A DNA stretch of 64,000 nucleotides from the NCBI GenBank assembly GCA_023228145.1, contig JALOBU010000005.1, forward strand, positions 103,695 to 167,694. The letters run 5' to 3'. Each line of letters opens with the position of its first letter. The first letter of the stretch is position 1. Positions 35,084 to 44,915 of the stretch are shown piece after piece. The notes beneath the pieces were generated by a model. That model had not been told where the DNA came from. It saw only the letters and a list, made by a program, of their open reading frames with translations, and did not search any database. The stretch is from Bacteroidales bacterium. GTDB taxonomy: Bacteria > Bacteroidota > Bacteroidia > Bacteroidales > CAIWKO01. The position numbers were made by a program, and so were the translations under genes.

Positions 35084-36280
35084 CTATAGTTTTATCAGTT
35101 TTAAAACCCATAATTTTTCGTCAGCCTGTATCTTTAGGTAATAAACTCCGGCAGGTGCATTTAGTTCCAGCTCCATTTTTTTCAATAAAATAAAATGGCT
35201 GTTTTCGACTAACCTTCCTGATATATCAGTTATACTAACAGATACATTATTAAACATTTTTTCAAACTCAATAAAATATTTGTCGGTTAATGGGTTTGGA
35301 TACACAAAAACCTGAGTATCGCCTGTTATATCGGCAATTCCCACAGAGGAAACTGTATGGCACAAAGATGTGTCAACACATCCGTTAAATGTCAGCTCAA
35401 CGGCATAACTTCCATTTACTGTCGGAGTGAAACTCTGTTCATCTGCACCGCTAATAACACTGTAGTTATTATTACAGTCAAGCCACTGGTATGCTGCACC
35501 GGCCTGATTGGCTGTAAGAAGCACATCGTTTTGTACCACAGATGTATCTATGTGTATCACAGTAAGGTCAATGGTAATGACGCTGTCGCAACCTGCCACA
35601 TTCTGAATGGTGTCGTGATATATTCCGTCAGTATCATAAATATTGCCTTCGGGTGATAAATAGAATTCGCAAGCCTGTGGTGATATTGAGGTTGATGATG
35701 GACTGCTTACAACAACAAGCAATTCGGCACGTTCCCCTTCGCAGTTGTTTAATGTCTGGTTTACATAATACTGAGTGCTTCCCAGTGTGGATGACAAAGG
35801 TGTGGGGGGTGTCACAGAACCAACGCCTCCTGACGGCACATCATACCAAAGTAAATCCGCTCCCGTAGCTGACAGTGGAACCGTTGGGTCATCAAGGCAA
35901 TAATGCACCGGGCTGGTAACTCCGGGCAAAGGAGTTTGGGGGTGAATGACCACAGTCGTAACCGTTGAAGTATCTCTGCATTCGAGGGCGTTATATACCA
36001 CAACCTGGTAATCTCCGCTGAGTTTGGCATACATCACAGGCTCTGTTTCATCAGCTATCGGTGTACCGTAATAAAGCCATGTATAACTCAAACCTATGGC
36101 ATTGGTACAGGAAAGTTTCACAGAATCGCCATAACATGCATATTGCGTGCTGCTTTGTATGAGTTCCAGCGGACGTTTTACCAGAGAATCAATATTCGTA
36201 TGGCTCCATTTCCCGCCCTGGTCCATGGTTCTTACATAAAAATACGCCCAGTTTCCATCAGCCATACAACTTTCATCCAC
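35084..36280 (-). CDS. 5'-truncated T9SS-secreted protein
   Basis: The frame of 398 residues has no signal peptide. The usable start is a GTG at 36280, but the same frame stays open upstream for about 39 codons (VEYFFGTDPGFHNATGFN and on) to a stop near 36400, without any usual start codon. The visible parts are an Ig-like region (about 40-115), cysteine-rich adhesin-type segments (CYGDSVKLSC and similar), and a T9SS type A sorting domain at the end (PNPLTDKYFIEFEKMF ... VLKLIKL). The intact ancestor was secreted and anchored by T9SS. It is a likely pseudogene. Confidence 0.65.
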   Translation of the reverse strand: MDESCMADGNWAYFYVRTMDQGGKWSHTNIDSLVKRPLELIQSSTQYACYGDSVKLSCTNAIGLSYTWLYYGTPIADETEPVMYAKLSGDYQVVVYNALECRDTSTVTTVVIHPQTPLPGVTSPVHYCLDDPTVPLSATGADLLWYDVPSGGVGSVTPPTPLSSTLGSTQYYVNQTLNNCEGERAELLVVVSSPSSTSISPQACEFYLSPEGNIYDTDGIYHDTIQNVAGCDSVITIDLTVIHIDTSVVQNDVLLTANQAGAAYQWLDCNNNYSVISGADEQSFTPTVNGSYAVELTFNGCVDTSLCHTVSSVGIADITGDTQVFVYPNPLTDKYFIEFEKMFNNVSVSITDISGRLVENSHFILLKKMELELNAPAGVYYLKIQADEKLWVLKLIKL

Positions 36281-36478
36281 ATAAAAAGCCAGGCTGTCAA
36301 TATTAAATGAAGGCCCTATGTTGAATCCTGTGGCATTATGAAACCCGGGATCCGTGCCAAAAAAGTATTCGACTTTGATTAATATTTGGTTTATTTAAGG
36401 AATTAAAAACAAATAGCCATCAAATATATAAATTATAATTCAAAATAGCAAATAAATAATGTACATTATCACAATACG

Positions 36479-36510
36479 TTTGAACCTGATAAATAAAAAT
36501 ACTACCTTTG
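36479..36510 (+). promoter_or_regulatory. Promoter of the DUF4290 gene
   Basis: TTTG at 36479-36482 and TACCTTTG at 36503-36510 match the Bacteroidota -33 and -7 boxes exactly, with a 20-bp spacer. The start codon is 26 bp downstream, so the leader is short. Confidence 0.75.
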
Positions 36511-36535
36511 CAAGCAGAAAACCAATTACAGTACT

Positions 36536-37189
36536 ATGGAAATGGAATACAACACGCAACGATCTTTACTAAGTATAACTGAATACGGAAGAAATGTCCA
36601 CAAGATGATTGAATACGCTCTGACATTGGAAGACAGGGAGCAAAGAAACAAAGCTGCTAAAACCATTGTCGCCATTATGGCTTCATTAAATAATCCGCAA
36701 AAACAGGATAATGTTGAATTCCGCCAAAAAATATGGGACCACCTTTTCATTATTTCCAACTATCAGCTTGATGTGGACTCGCCTTTCCCAAAGCCGGTGC
36801 CCGGGGAGCATGAAAACGAAAAATATGCTTGTTCCTATCCCAATAAATTTATCAGGTACCGCCAGTACGGAAAGAACATTGAAAATATGATTGAAAAAGT
36901 TAAAGAATATGATGAAGGCCCTGAGAAAGATGCTTTAATTAAATACGTTGCAAACCACCTGAAAAAACTTTATATAAGCTGGAACCGAGACTCTGTGAGT
37001 GATGAAGTGATACTGGAACATTTGTCAATTTTATCGGATGGCCAACTGAAACTGCCCGAAAATGTCCAGCTCGAAAATACACGCGATATTCTTGTCTTTA
37101 ACAACCGCAGCAAAAAAAGCGGAGGATACGGCGATAATAAAAATAATAAGCACAGGGATAAAAACTGGAAAAGAAAAACCAGCCAATAG
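36536..37189 (+). CDS. DUF4290 protein
   Basis: The 217-aa protein matches DUF4290, a cytosolic family confined to Bacteroidota. It has TEYGRNVHKMIEYALTLEDREQRNKAAKTIV near the N-terminus and KIWDHLFIISNYQLDVDSPFP in the middle. The C-terminal 40 residues are low-complexity and basic (Lys, Asn, Gly), a feature of RNA- or nucleic-acid-binding tails. The function is not known. It has a clean promoter of its own. Confidence 0.87.
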   Translation: MEMEYNTQRSLLSITEYGRNVHKMIEYALTLEDREQRNKAAKTIVAIMASLNNPQKQDNVEFRQKIWDHLFIISNYQLDVDSPFPKPVPGEHENEKYACSYPNKFIRYRQYGKNIENMIEKVKEYDEGPEKDALIKYVANHLKKLYISWNRDSVSDEVILEHLSILSDGQLKLPENVQLENTRDILVFNNRSKKSGGYGDNKNNKHRDKNWKRKTSQ

Positions 37190-37344
37190 TAATTCGATTA
37201 CTTGCCTGGCTAAGTTTTATTCTTATAATTTACTCTGACGTAGTTTCTTGATACACTACAAGCATTTATTACAATAAGGTGTTTTGCCACATATTAAAAC
37301 CACACTAAATAACAAGCAGGCAATTTTAACGCGAATTTCAACCG

Positions 37345-37818
37345 ATGAAGGCTTCCTCACTTAAAGAACTTAAAACAGAACTCGAAACGCTCTCTCAAAG
37401 ACAAATAATTGATGTATGCATGCGCCTGGTAAAATATAAAAAGGAAAATAAAGAACTGCTTACCTACCTGTTATTTCAGGCTGGTGATGAGCAAGCTTAC
37501 ATTAACGAAGTTAAAGAACATATCAATGAACAATTTGAAGGCGTAAATAAAAGTAATTTATACCTGTCAAAAAAAATGTTGCGAAAAATCCTCAGAACAT
37601 CTAATAAATTTATCAGGTATTCGGGTTCCAAACAAACCGAAGTGGAATTGCGAATCTTTTTCTGCAAGAAACTTAAAAGTTCAGGAATACCTTTGCATAC
37701 CAACAAAGCATTAGACAATCTTTACCAGCGGCAAATTCAAAAAATAAATACCGCATTAGCTTCCCTTCATGAAGATCTGCAGTATGATTATTCTGTAGAA
37801 TTAAAAGAGTTGTATTAA
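37345..37818 (+). CDS. Conserved-looking helical protein, unknown
   Basis: The 157-aa basic helical protein has no signal peptide. Its N-terminus (LKELKTELETLSQRQIIDVCMRLVKYKKENKELLTYLLF) resembles a family of small Bacteroidota proteins that I cannot name. It follows DUF4290 at 155 bp, but both may belong to one cytosolic unit. No catalytic motif is apparent. Confidence 0.7.
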   Translation: MKASSLKELKTELETLSQRQIIDVCMRLVKYKKENKELLTYLLFQAGDEQAYINEVKEHINEQFEGVNKSNLYLSKKMLRKILRTSNKFIRYSGSKQTEVELRIFFCKKLKSSGIPLHTNKALDNLYQRQIQKINTALASLHEDLQYDYSVELKELY

Positions 37819-37899
37819 TAATCTGTTTGCTTAGAAAACAAGTGGTGATAATCTTGTTTCACAAATATGTTTAAACCTGAATAAAACGGCAAAATTGCT

Positions 37900-39498
37900 T
37901 TATAGTATTACAACTTTCCTATAATAAACAGTTATCCCGCTAATTAACTTTACAATATACAAGCCGTTATTTAAGTAACTCAGATCAATACTATTGTGCG
38001 TATTTTTAAGACTGTAGGTTTTTACTAGCGAACCCTTCAAATTATACAATTCAAGAGTTGCTTCTTTGAGAGAAGGGTTAAAGTTGAAATTCACCATGCC
38101 TTTTGAAGGATTGGGATAAATCTCAAATTCGTCAACAATTATTTCCGGGGGCGGAGGATCGTTATAAAATCGTGCAAGGAAATTACGTTTATAATTATAA
38201 TAATTATTATTACCACTATCCAAGGTACATAAATAATTGCCAAAATATGTTGAGTCTGAATACCATCCACTCACATATAAGGATTCGTTCACAGATATAA
38301 AATCAGTGCTTGCACCTACAGTTTTTTTGCCAATTACTTTTTTCACAACCTCATTTTGTCCATTCAAATCATACTGAACAATAAAGCCATGAGCATAAAA
38401 TTCAAACAGATGCCCTTCAAAAGCAACAATACTATCCGTATTAAAGAAAATTTTTTTTGCAAAAGTTCCGGTCATCAGAATATGATCGTCTTTAACAAAG
38501 AGAGATTTGGGGCGAGAATACTTTGGGCTACCGGCAGAGATAGCCCAAACGGGATAACCGGAGGAATCGTTTTTAATCAGTATAATATCATTACCTTTAG
38601 AAATAAATGTTTCATCGCCGACTACTAAAGTATCGGAATAATACCCTGCATAATAAATATTGCAAAAGCGATCAGTCAACAATAATGGTATGTAACAATC
38701 AATATAATAATCATAACCAAGAATATTTGCAAAAATTTGTCTATTCCAAATCAGGTCACCATCGGGCGAAAGTTTAATAAAATCATTACCAGAAGTATCA
38801 GACCGTTTTATTAACAATAAGTTGTTCAACCTGTCATTTGTCATTTGATAAATATCATTATTAAAGCCTCGTGCCCATTTAAAAGCACCATCCGAATTAT
38901 ACTTTGCCACATAAGAAAATATCCCCATGCTATCAGCTATGATTGTATCCGGAAATATTACATTCCCATTTGGAAATATTGTCCCATAAACATAAAAATT
39001 GTTTTCATTATCAATACTCGATAGCCTTGGATGGAAACAACTTTCACTATATACCGGGATCATTGACCAGATATAATCTCCATCTTTAGAATATTTAATA
39101 ATTAACGGACAATGGCCACCTGTGTGTGAAATAGTGTCACCCTCAATTATCGTATTATAATTAAAACAATTAGTCAGCAAAAGATCGTTATTGTTATCGA
39201 TTTTCAGGCCCATAACCCAATCACCATCAAGACCACCGATTTGTTTATACCATAGTAGGTTGCCTGAGCTGTCATATTTTATAACAATAATATCCGGGTA
39301 AGTTCCATTACTTGTTAATATCACACTGTCAAAAACAATTGTTCCGGAAAAATCTCCAGCTATATAAATATTATCCTCAGAGTCGATTACCTGACATTTT
39401 ACACCAAAAGGAAGTGTTTTCAACCACTTTAAATCAGGTATCTGAGCCTGCAGGCTATAAGAAAAAACGATTAATAATAAAAGTAAAATTCGTTTCAT
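37900..39498 (-). CDS. T9SS-secreted protein with repeated beta-propeller-like units
   Basis: The 532-aa protein has a signal peptide (MKRILLLLLIVFSYSLQAQ). About eight repeats of 45-50 residues follow, each with phrases such as IIVIKYDSSGNLLWYKQIGG, like SBBP or WD-like propeller proteins that record a course of events. A T9SS type A sorting domain (EIYPNPSKGMVNFNF ... NGLYIVKLISGITVYYRKVVIL) ends it. It is exported by T9SS. The function is unknown. Confidence 0.82.
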   Translation of the reverse strand: MKRILLLLLIVFSYSLQAQIPDLKWLKTLPFGVKCQVIDSEDNIYIAGDFSGTIVFDSVILTSNGTYPDIIVIKYDSSGNLLWYKQIGGLDGDWVMGLKIDNNNDLLLTNCFNYNTIIEGDTISHTGGHCPLIIKYSKDGDYIWSMIPVYSESCFHPRLSSIDNENNFYVYGTIFPNGNVIFPDTIIADSMGIFSYVAKYNSDGAFKWARGFNNDIYQMTNDRLNNLLLIKRSDTSGNDFIKLSPDGDLIWNRQIFANILGYDYYIDCYIPLLLTDRFCNIYYAGYYSDTLVVGDETFISKGNDIILIKNDSSGYPVWAISAGSPKYSRPKSLFVKDDHILMTGTFAKKIFFNTDSIVAFEGHLFEFYAHGFIVQYDLNGQNEVVKKVIGKKTVGASTDFISVNESLYVSGWYSDSTYFGNYLCTLDSGNNNYYNYKRNFLARFYNDPPPPEIIVDEFEIYPNPSKGMVNFNFNPSLKEATLELYNLKGSLVKTYSLKNTHNSIDLSYLNNGLYIVKLISGITVYYRKVVIL

Positions 39499-39717
39499 AA
39501 TTAATATTTACTACCAAAAGATTTTTTTACTATGTTGATATAATATTCCAAAGCTACAAAAAATATATAACATATTATTATTTTTCTGAGAAAAAATTAG
39601 TATTCACAACTAACACAAAATAAGCCTCAAAGAAAAATATTTATTGCAATTTGCCGGAGTTAATAAACACATTTCTCTGATACATGCAAAATACTAACTT
39701 TGCAAAAAAACCAAACC

Positions 39718-41172
39718 GTGACTCCTTCCATACTTCTTATTTGTTTTTTAGGATATACTTTTCTGTTGTTCCTGATTACATTCATCACCGCCCGCCGTGC
39801 CAACAATGATGGATTTTATATCGGCAATAAACGCTCACCTTGGTTTGTTGTAGCTTACGGTATGATAGGCGCTTCCATGTCGGGGGTAACATTTATGTCC
39901 GTCCCCGGATGGGTGGGCGACAGTCAATGGTCATATTTTATGGTAGTAATTGGCTACCTGTTCGGGTATATCATCATTGCCAATGTGCTGTTGCCGCTAT
40001 ACTACAAGCTAAACCTCACTTCCATTTATTCTTATCTTGAACAGCGTTTCGGGTTCTGGTCGTACAAGACCGGCGCTTTTTATTTTCTTCTTTCGCGTGT
40101 GCTGGGCGCTTCGCTGCGCATGTTTCTTATTATCTATGTTTTACAGCGTTTTATTTTTGATGCCTGGGAATTTCCTTTCTGGTTTACGGTAGTAATATTT
40201 ATCACACTGATCATCTTATATACTTTCAAAGGCGGCATAAAAACCATTATATGGACCGATACCCTGCAAACCACTTTTATGCTGCTGGCGTTGGTGCTTT
40301 CCATTGTCATGATATCAAAAGACCTTGATTTCGGTTTTGCAGAACTCGTCAGAAAAATATTTGACAGCGATTACACGAATATGATCGTTTCCGACTGGGC
40401 TCCTCGCAACAATTACCTGAAACAGTTTTTCAGTGGCATGTTCATCACTATTGTTATGACAGGCCTTGACCAGGAAATGATGCAAAAAAACCTCAGCTGC
40501 CGCAACATCCGCGATGCCAAGAAAAACATGATAAGCTTCAGTTTCATTATGGTGGCCGTGAATTTTATTTTCCTGTTTCTCGGCGCGGCACTATTTACTT
40601 ACGCCAATGCCAAAGGCATAAATCTCTCTGCGCTTGCAAGCAGTGATGAGATTTTCCCCACCATCACCATTAACTATCTTGGGCCTTTTGCCGGGCTGAT
40701 ATTTTTCATCGGCTTAATCTCTGCAGCCTACCCAAGTGCAGACGGTGCACTTACGGCGCTTACAACCTCATTTTGTATTGATTTTCTTGGCATACAGAAA
40801 AGAAACGATTTGTCAGAGAAAAGCAAAACCCGCATGCGTTACATGGTTCATATAGGATTTGCGATAGTAATGCTGGCGGTCGTGCTTGCTTTCCGTTCGT
40901 TTTACGACAAAGCGCTTATTGATAAACTTTTTACTATTGCCGGCTATACTTACGGGCCTTTGCTGGGGTTATACGCTTTCGGGCTCTTTACAAAGTTAAA
41001 GGTGAAAGATAAATGGGTTCCTGTTGTTGCAATACTTTCGCCAGTTATTTGTTATATCCTCAGTGACAATTCTTTTGCATGGTTTGGTTACAGGTTTGGA
41101 TTTGAACTGCTGATATTAAACGGCCTTCTGACTTTTGCCGGGCTTGTTATTTTACGGACTAAAAAAGTGTGA
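39718..41172 (+). CDS. Sodium:solute symporter (SSS family)
   Basis: The protein (484 aa from the GTG at 39718, or 490 aa from the TTG at 39700) has about 13 membrane helices of the SSS fold. Motifs are YGMIGASMSGVTFMSVPGWV in the first helices, and DTLQTTFMLLALV and SAAYPSADGALTALTTSF in the middle. The latter is the sodium-binding helix region. A -7 box TAACTTTG at 39695-39702 overlaps the TTG, so translation from 39718 fits better. The solute is unknown. Confidence 0.88.
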   Translation: MTPSILLICFLGYTFLLFLITFITARRANNDGFYIGNKRSPWFVVAYGMIGASMSGVTFMSVPGWVGDSQWSYFMVVIGYLFGYIIIANVLLPLYYKLNLTSIYSYLEQRFGFWSYKTGAFYFLLSRVLGASLRMFLIIYVLQRFIFDAWEFPFWFTVVIFITLIILYTFKGGIKTIIWTDTLQTTFMLLALVLSIVMISKDLDFGFAELVRKIFDSDYTNMIVSDWAPRNNYLKQFFSGMFITIVMTGLDQEMMQKNLSCRNIRDAKKNMISFSFIMVAVNFIFLFLGAALFTYANAKGINLSALASSDEIFPTITINYLGPFAGLIFFIGLISAAYPSADGALTALTTSFCIDFLGIQKRNDLSEKSKTRMRYMVHIGFAIVMLAVVLAFRSFYDKALIDKLFTIAGYTYGPLLGLYAFGLFTKLKVKDKWVPVVAILSPVICYILSDNSFAWFGYRFGFELLILNGLLTFAGLVILRTKKV

Positions 41173-41804
41173 TACATAAAAAATCACATATTCGCCGGCT
41201 TATTGAACAAGGCGAACACCAGTGCCTTGATTTTAAGTTTGAAATTTCGGATGCCCGGAAAATTGCAAGAAGTATTTCCGCTTTTGCAAATTCAAACGGC
41301 GGTGTTTTACTTATAGGCGTAAAAGACAACGGGAAAATTGCAGGCGCGCAAAGCGAAGAAGAAATATACATGGCGGAAGCAGCAGCACAGATGTACTGTA
41401 AGCCAGTCTAGAACCTGAAAATAAACCATTGGACTGAAGAAGGAAAAACAGTATTGGAAATCATAATACCCAAACTAAGCGATGAAATTTGTTACGCTCA
41501 AGATTACGATGGAAAATGGCTTGCCTATGTGAGGGTTGAAGATAAAATTTTTTTGGTTACGCCCGTGCAGCTTCGTGTCTGGAAACGAAAAATCAGAGGG
41601 CATCCCACACATATAACTTACACTGAAAAAGAAAAAAAGCTCCTTGATTACCTTACTAACAACCCTCAAATTACCCTGAGAGATTTCTGCCGACTGGCAG
41701 GAATAAAGAAACATCTCACCGAAACTATCCTCGTCAATCTGGTCATGCTTGATATCATCGAAATGATATACACCGAGCAGTGCGTTCTTTTTCGGATTAA
41801 ATGA
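41169..41804 (+). pseudogene. AlbA_2-domain gene interrupted by an in-frame TAG
   Basis: From the GTG at 41169, which overlaps the symporter stop, the frame reads an AlbA_2/Schlafen-like domain (GEHQCLDFKFEISDARKIARSISAFANSNGGVLLIGV). After CKPV a TAG falls at 41409-41411. The same frame continues for 131 codons to 41804 with sequence that makes sense as the rest of the same protein (NHWTEEGKTVLEIIIPKL, then a winged-helix end). One base change (for example CAG to TAG) would restore a protein of about 211 aa. It is probably a recent pseudogene or an assembly error; readthrough is also possible. Confidence 0.8.
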
Positions 41805-41821
41805 CAGGTTTTGTATCTTTG
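41791..41821 (+). promoter_or_regulatory. Candidate promoter of the thioredoxin-fold gene
   Basis: TATCTTTG at 41814-41821 matches the -7 box, and TTCG at 41791-41794 is a near match to the TTTG -33 box with a 19-bp spacer. The start codon at 41839 lies 18 bases beyond. Confidence 0.5.
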
Positions 41822-41838
41822 TACCCGAAATCACCATC

Positions 41839-42891
41839 ATGCCAAATAAAATTCTTTCGATTCCTGTATATTTTACTTTTAAAGCATTTAAAGTACTAAT
41901 GCTTTGTTTTGCAATACAAGTTTCCGCACAGACCTCAGAGCCTGAAAATACAGGGCTTGTAAAATGGATGGATTTGAAAACCGCTCAGGAATTGAATAAA
42001 ACACAACCAAAACCCATTATTATTGATGTTTATACCGACTGGTGCGGCTGGTGTAAACACATGATGAAAACAACATTTTCAAACCCCAACATAGCAAATT
42101 ACATCAACACCTATTTTTATCCTGTTCGTTACAATGCAGAAACTAAAGACACTGTGGAATTTCTCGACAAAAAATACACCAATAAAAATACAGGGAACCG
42201 TTCTCCTAACGATTTCAGCATCATGTTACTCGAAGGAAAACTCTCCTATCCGACCATCGTTTTTTATAACAACAACTATAAATTCAAACTTCTTTCCCCC
42301 GGCTATATGTCGCCGAAAGATATTGAGCCCCTGCTGGTTTATACAGTGGAATATATTTTTAACACCACACAGGTAAATGATTTCCGAGATTATTATAATA
42401 AGGCCTTTTATCCTGACTCAGGATTTGTAAGCAACGACACCATAAAATGGCTGAAATCATTTGAAGAGGCAAGTATTAATAATAAAAAGAAAAAGCGAAA
42501 AACAATATTATTTATTAATACCAACTGGTGTAATGGTGGAAAAGTCATGCTGCGCAGTACATTTAATAACAGCAGCGTTACTTCCTACATGAAAGAGAAT
42601 TTCAACACTGTTTTTTTTGATGCCCAGACACATGACACAATAACGTACAACAATCAGAAATTTGTTAACGCTTATGACAACCAAGGGTTTCATCCACTTT
42701 TTCAGCATTTGTTAGGACAACAGATTGTATTGCCCTCCCTGTTGTTTTTCGATGAAGATATGAAATTGCTTTCAAATGTCGGGCAATACCTCACTCCGGA
42801 ATCACTGGATCCCATATTGCATTATTTTGCAGAGAATCATTATCTCACGAAAAAGTGGGAAGATTACATCAAAGAATTGCAAAATAAATAA
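41839..42891 (+). CDS. Secreted double thioredoxin-like protein with a degenerate second domain
   Basis: The 350-aa protein has an N-terminal hydrophobic segment (about 13-31) for export. The first domain (about 45-175) has the redox site TDWCGWCKHMM near residue 68, as in thiol-disulfide oxidoreductases of the DsbD-c/Thioredoxin_7 type. The second (about 205-340) repeats the pattern, with TNWCNGGKVMLRSTF where the CxxC should be. The second Cys is therefore missing, and this domain probably binds rather than reduces. A paralogous tandem duplication is clear from the matching motifs. Confidence 0.85.
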   Translation: MPNKILSIPVYFTFKAFKVLMLCFAIQVSAQTSEPENTGLVKWMDLKTAQELNKTQPKPIIIDVYTDWCGWCKHMMKTTFSNPNIANYINTYFYPVRYNAETKDTVEFLDKKYTNKNTGNRSPNDFSIMLLEGKLSYPTIVFYNNNYKFKLLSPGYMSPKDIEPLLVYTVEYIFNTTQVNDFRDYYNKAFYPDSGFVSNDTIKWLKSFEEASINNKKKKRKTILFINTNWCNGGKVMLRSTFNNSSVTSYMKENFNTVFFDAQTHDTITYNNQKFVNAYDNQGFHPLFQHLLGQQIVLPSLLFFDEDMKLLSNVGQYLTPESLDPILHYFAENHYLTKKWEDYIKELQNK

Positions 42892-44907
42892 CTATATTTT
42901 ATTCAATTTTCTCCAGAGCAAAAAATTCGCATAACGCCACACAAAATCTATTTGCTTACTATTTGACTGCTTGCTAAAAATATCATCCCATTGTTGCAGA
43001 ATGGCATTGCTGTCAGCAAATTTTTCATTATCCAGCATAGCATGCTCCTGAATAATCTTCTTCAACTCCTGATTGGACTGAACCAGCCATTTTGTCTGCG
43101 GTGTTGTGAAACCCAGTTTATCACTTCTGCGGTAAACAGCTTCAGGCAGAAAATCTTTCATTGACTCACGTAAAAGATACTTACTTCTTCCGCAGTGAAT
43201 TTTATATGCTGAAGGTAACGAAAAAATATATTCAATCAGCCCGGTATCGTCTGAAAAAGGAGTGCGTGACTCAATGGAATATTGCATGGAGCACCTGTCT
43301 TCCCATCGAAGCAAATTGCGCAAATACCCGTCTACAAAGTAATCATACAACAAACTATTGAGTTCCAAACGGCTGGTTTCGTGAGAAAGCGACAAGCTTG
43401 AAATATTTTCCGCCCACAAATCATGATGAATGTATTTTGATTCTTTGTGAATAGTTTTTAATGCGGCATTTCGGTGCTTTGAAAGAAGAATTTTATTTAA
43501 AACAACTTTAGCAGAATGATGCATGAATATTTTAAAATTCAGAGGAGAATTTTTGAGATTAGATAATTCCAACATCAAAGAACCTATATGAAAATTCTTC
43601 AATAGTTCAAAATAATATGCGATAAAAAACGGGACATAACCACCAAACAATTCATCGCCGCCCTGCCCATCCAGCAATATAACAATGCCTTGTTCACGGG
43701 CAGTTTTCATCACGGTATTTTGTGCAAAGGTGCTTGAATGCATCAAAGGAGAATCCTGAAAATAAATGATATTTTCCAGATCTTCAAAAAGTTTGTCAGC
43801 AGTGCAATTTGATACATACCAGCGAAGATTGTTCATTTTAACCACTTCTTCTGCCCAGGGGCTTTCATCAATCTTTTTATCATCTGTTGCAGCAGTAAAA
43901 GCCACAAGGTTGCCCATCAGCTGCTGAGGATTATTTTTCACATTTATTTGTTGTGAAACACCAATAATACTGCTGCTATCAATGCCGCCGCTCAGGCAAA
44001 ACCCAACAGGTACGTCCGAGCGCAGACGTATGTTTACAGCTTCAATAATTTTTTCACGTGTTTGTACAACAGCTTCATCGGCAGAAGGTTTTTTAAAAGT
44101 TCCCAATTGCTTATTATAACTCAGAGTATAATACTTTTTTATCTCAAACTGCCATGTATTCAGGTCATAAACAAAATAATGGGATGGCATAAGTTCTTTA
44201 ATGCCGGAGTACAGGCCTGTATCGCTGTTTTCAATTTTTCCGCAGGCAAGATAATCAAATACTGCGGTAGGGTTTATGCCTTTCTGAAAAGGCAATTTCA
44301 TCAATGCTTTCTGTTCGGAAGCAAAAGCAAATATCTCATCAGACTTATAATAATAAAAAGGCTTTACTCCAAAACGGTCGCGGCAACCAATAAGATAATT
44401 ATCACGCATATCATAAATGACAAAGGACCACATGCCGTTGATTTTATCAAGAAAGCGCAAGCCGTAATGTTCATATCCTTTCAACAAAACTTCCACATCG
44501 CTTCTGGAAATGAATGATATGCCTTTCTCTTTCATTTCTTCACGCAGTTCGATGTAATTATAAATTTCTCCGTTGCAAATTACCCATATATTTTGAGCAT
44601 CATTACACATGGGCTGATGTCCGGCGGCTGACAAGTCAATTACCGACAAACGCCTGTGTCCAAGACCAAGGAAGTAATCACCTGTTGCCTCTTCAATTTG
44701 CTTTAGGGGAGAATATTTATAAAACGAATTCCATGCATCATAGCTTGTATCTTTCCCTCCAAATATGCCAGCCTGCGAACCTTCAAACAGTACATAACCT
44801 TCATCATCTGGGCCTCTGTGCCTTAACGCATAAGTCATATTTTCCAGGTAGGAAGGTACATTCACTTCCGCTGATTTTAATTTGAGCAGTCCTGTGATTC
44901 CACACAT
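42892..44907 (-). CDS. asnB: Asparagine synthase (glutamine-hydrolysing)
   Basis: The 671-aa enzyme has an N-terminal glutaminase domain starting MCGITGLL, with Cys2 as nucleophile. The ATP-binding PP-loop motif is GFCLSGGIDSSSIIG near residue 307. It is longer than the E. coli enzyme and fits the AsnB-like group often found in sugar and peptide loci. The product may therefore be asparagine or an amidated cell-surface compound. It is eight bases downstream of pcm on the same strand. Confidence 0.92.
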   Translation of the reverse strand: MCGITGLLKLKSAEVNVPSYLENMTYALRHRGPDDEGYVLFEGSQAGIFGGKDTSYDAWNSFYKYSPLKQIEEATGDYFLGLGHRRLSVIDLSAAGHQPMCNDAQNIWVICNGEIYNYIELREEMKEKGISFISRSDVEVLLKGYEHYGLRFLDKINGMWSFVIYDMRDNYLIGCRDRFGVKPFYYYKSDEIFAFASEQKALMKLPFQKGINPTAVFDYLACGKIENSDTGLYSGIKELMPSHYFVYDLNTWQFEIKKYYTLSYNKQLGTFKKPSADEAVVQTREKIIEAVNIRLRSDVPVGFCLSGGIDSSSIIGVSQQINVKNNPQQLMGNLVAFTAATDDKKIDESPWAEEVVKMNNLRWYVSNCTADKLFEDLENIIYFQDSPLMHSSTFAQNTVMKTAREQGIVILLDGQGGDELFGGYVPFFIAYYFELLKNFHIGSLMLELSNLKNSPLNFKIFMHHSAKVVLNKILLSKHRNAALKTIHKESKYIHHDLWAENISSLSLSHETSRLELNSLLYDYFVDGYLRNLLRWEDRCSMQYSIESRTPFSDDTGLIEYIFSLPSAYKIHCGRSKYLLRESMKDFLPEAVYRRSDKLGFTTPQTKWLVQSNQELKKIIQEHAMLDNEKFADSNAILQQWDDIFSKQSNSKQIDFVWRYANFLLWRKLNKI

Positions 44908-44915
44908 TTTAAAGG

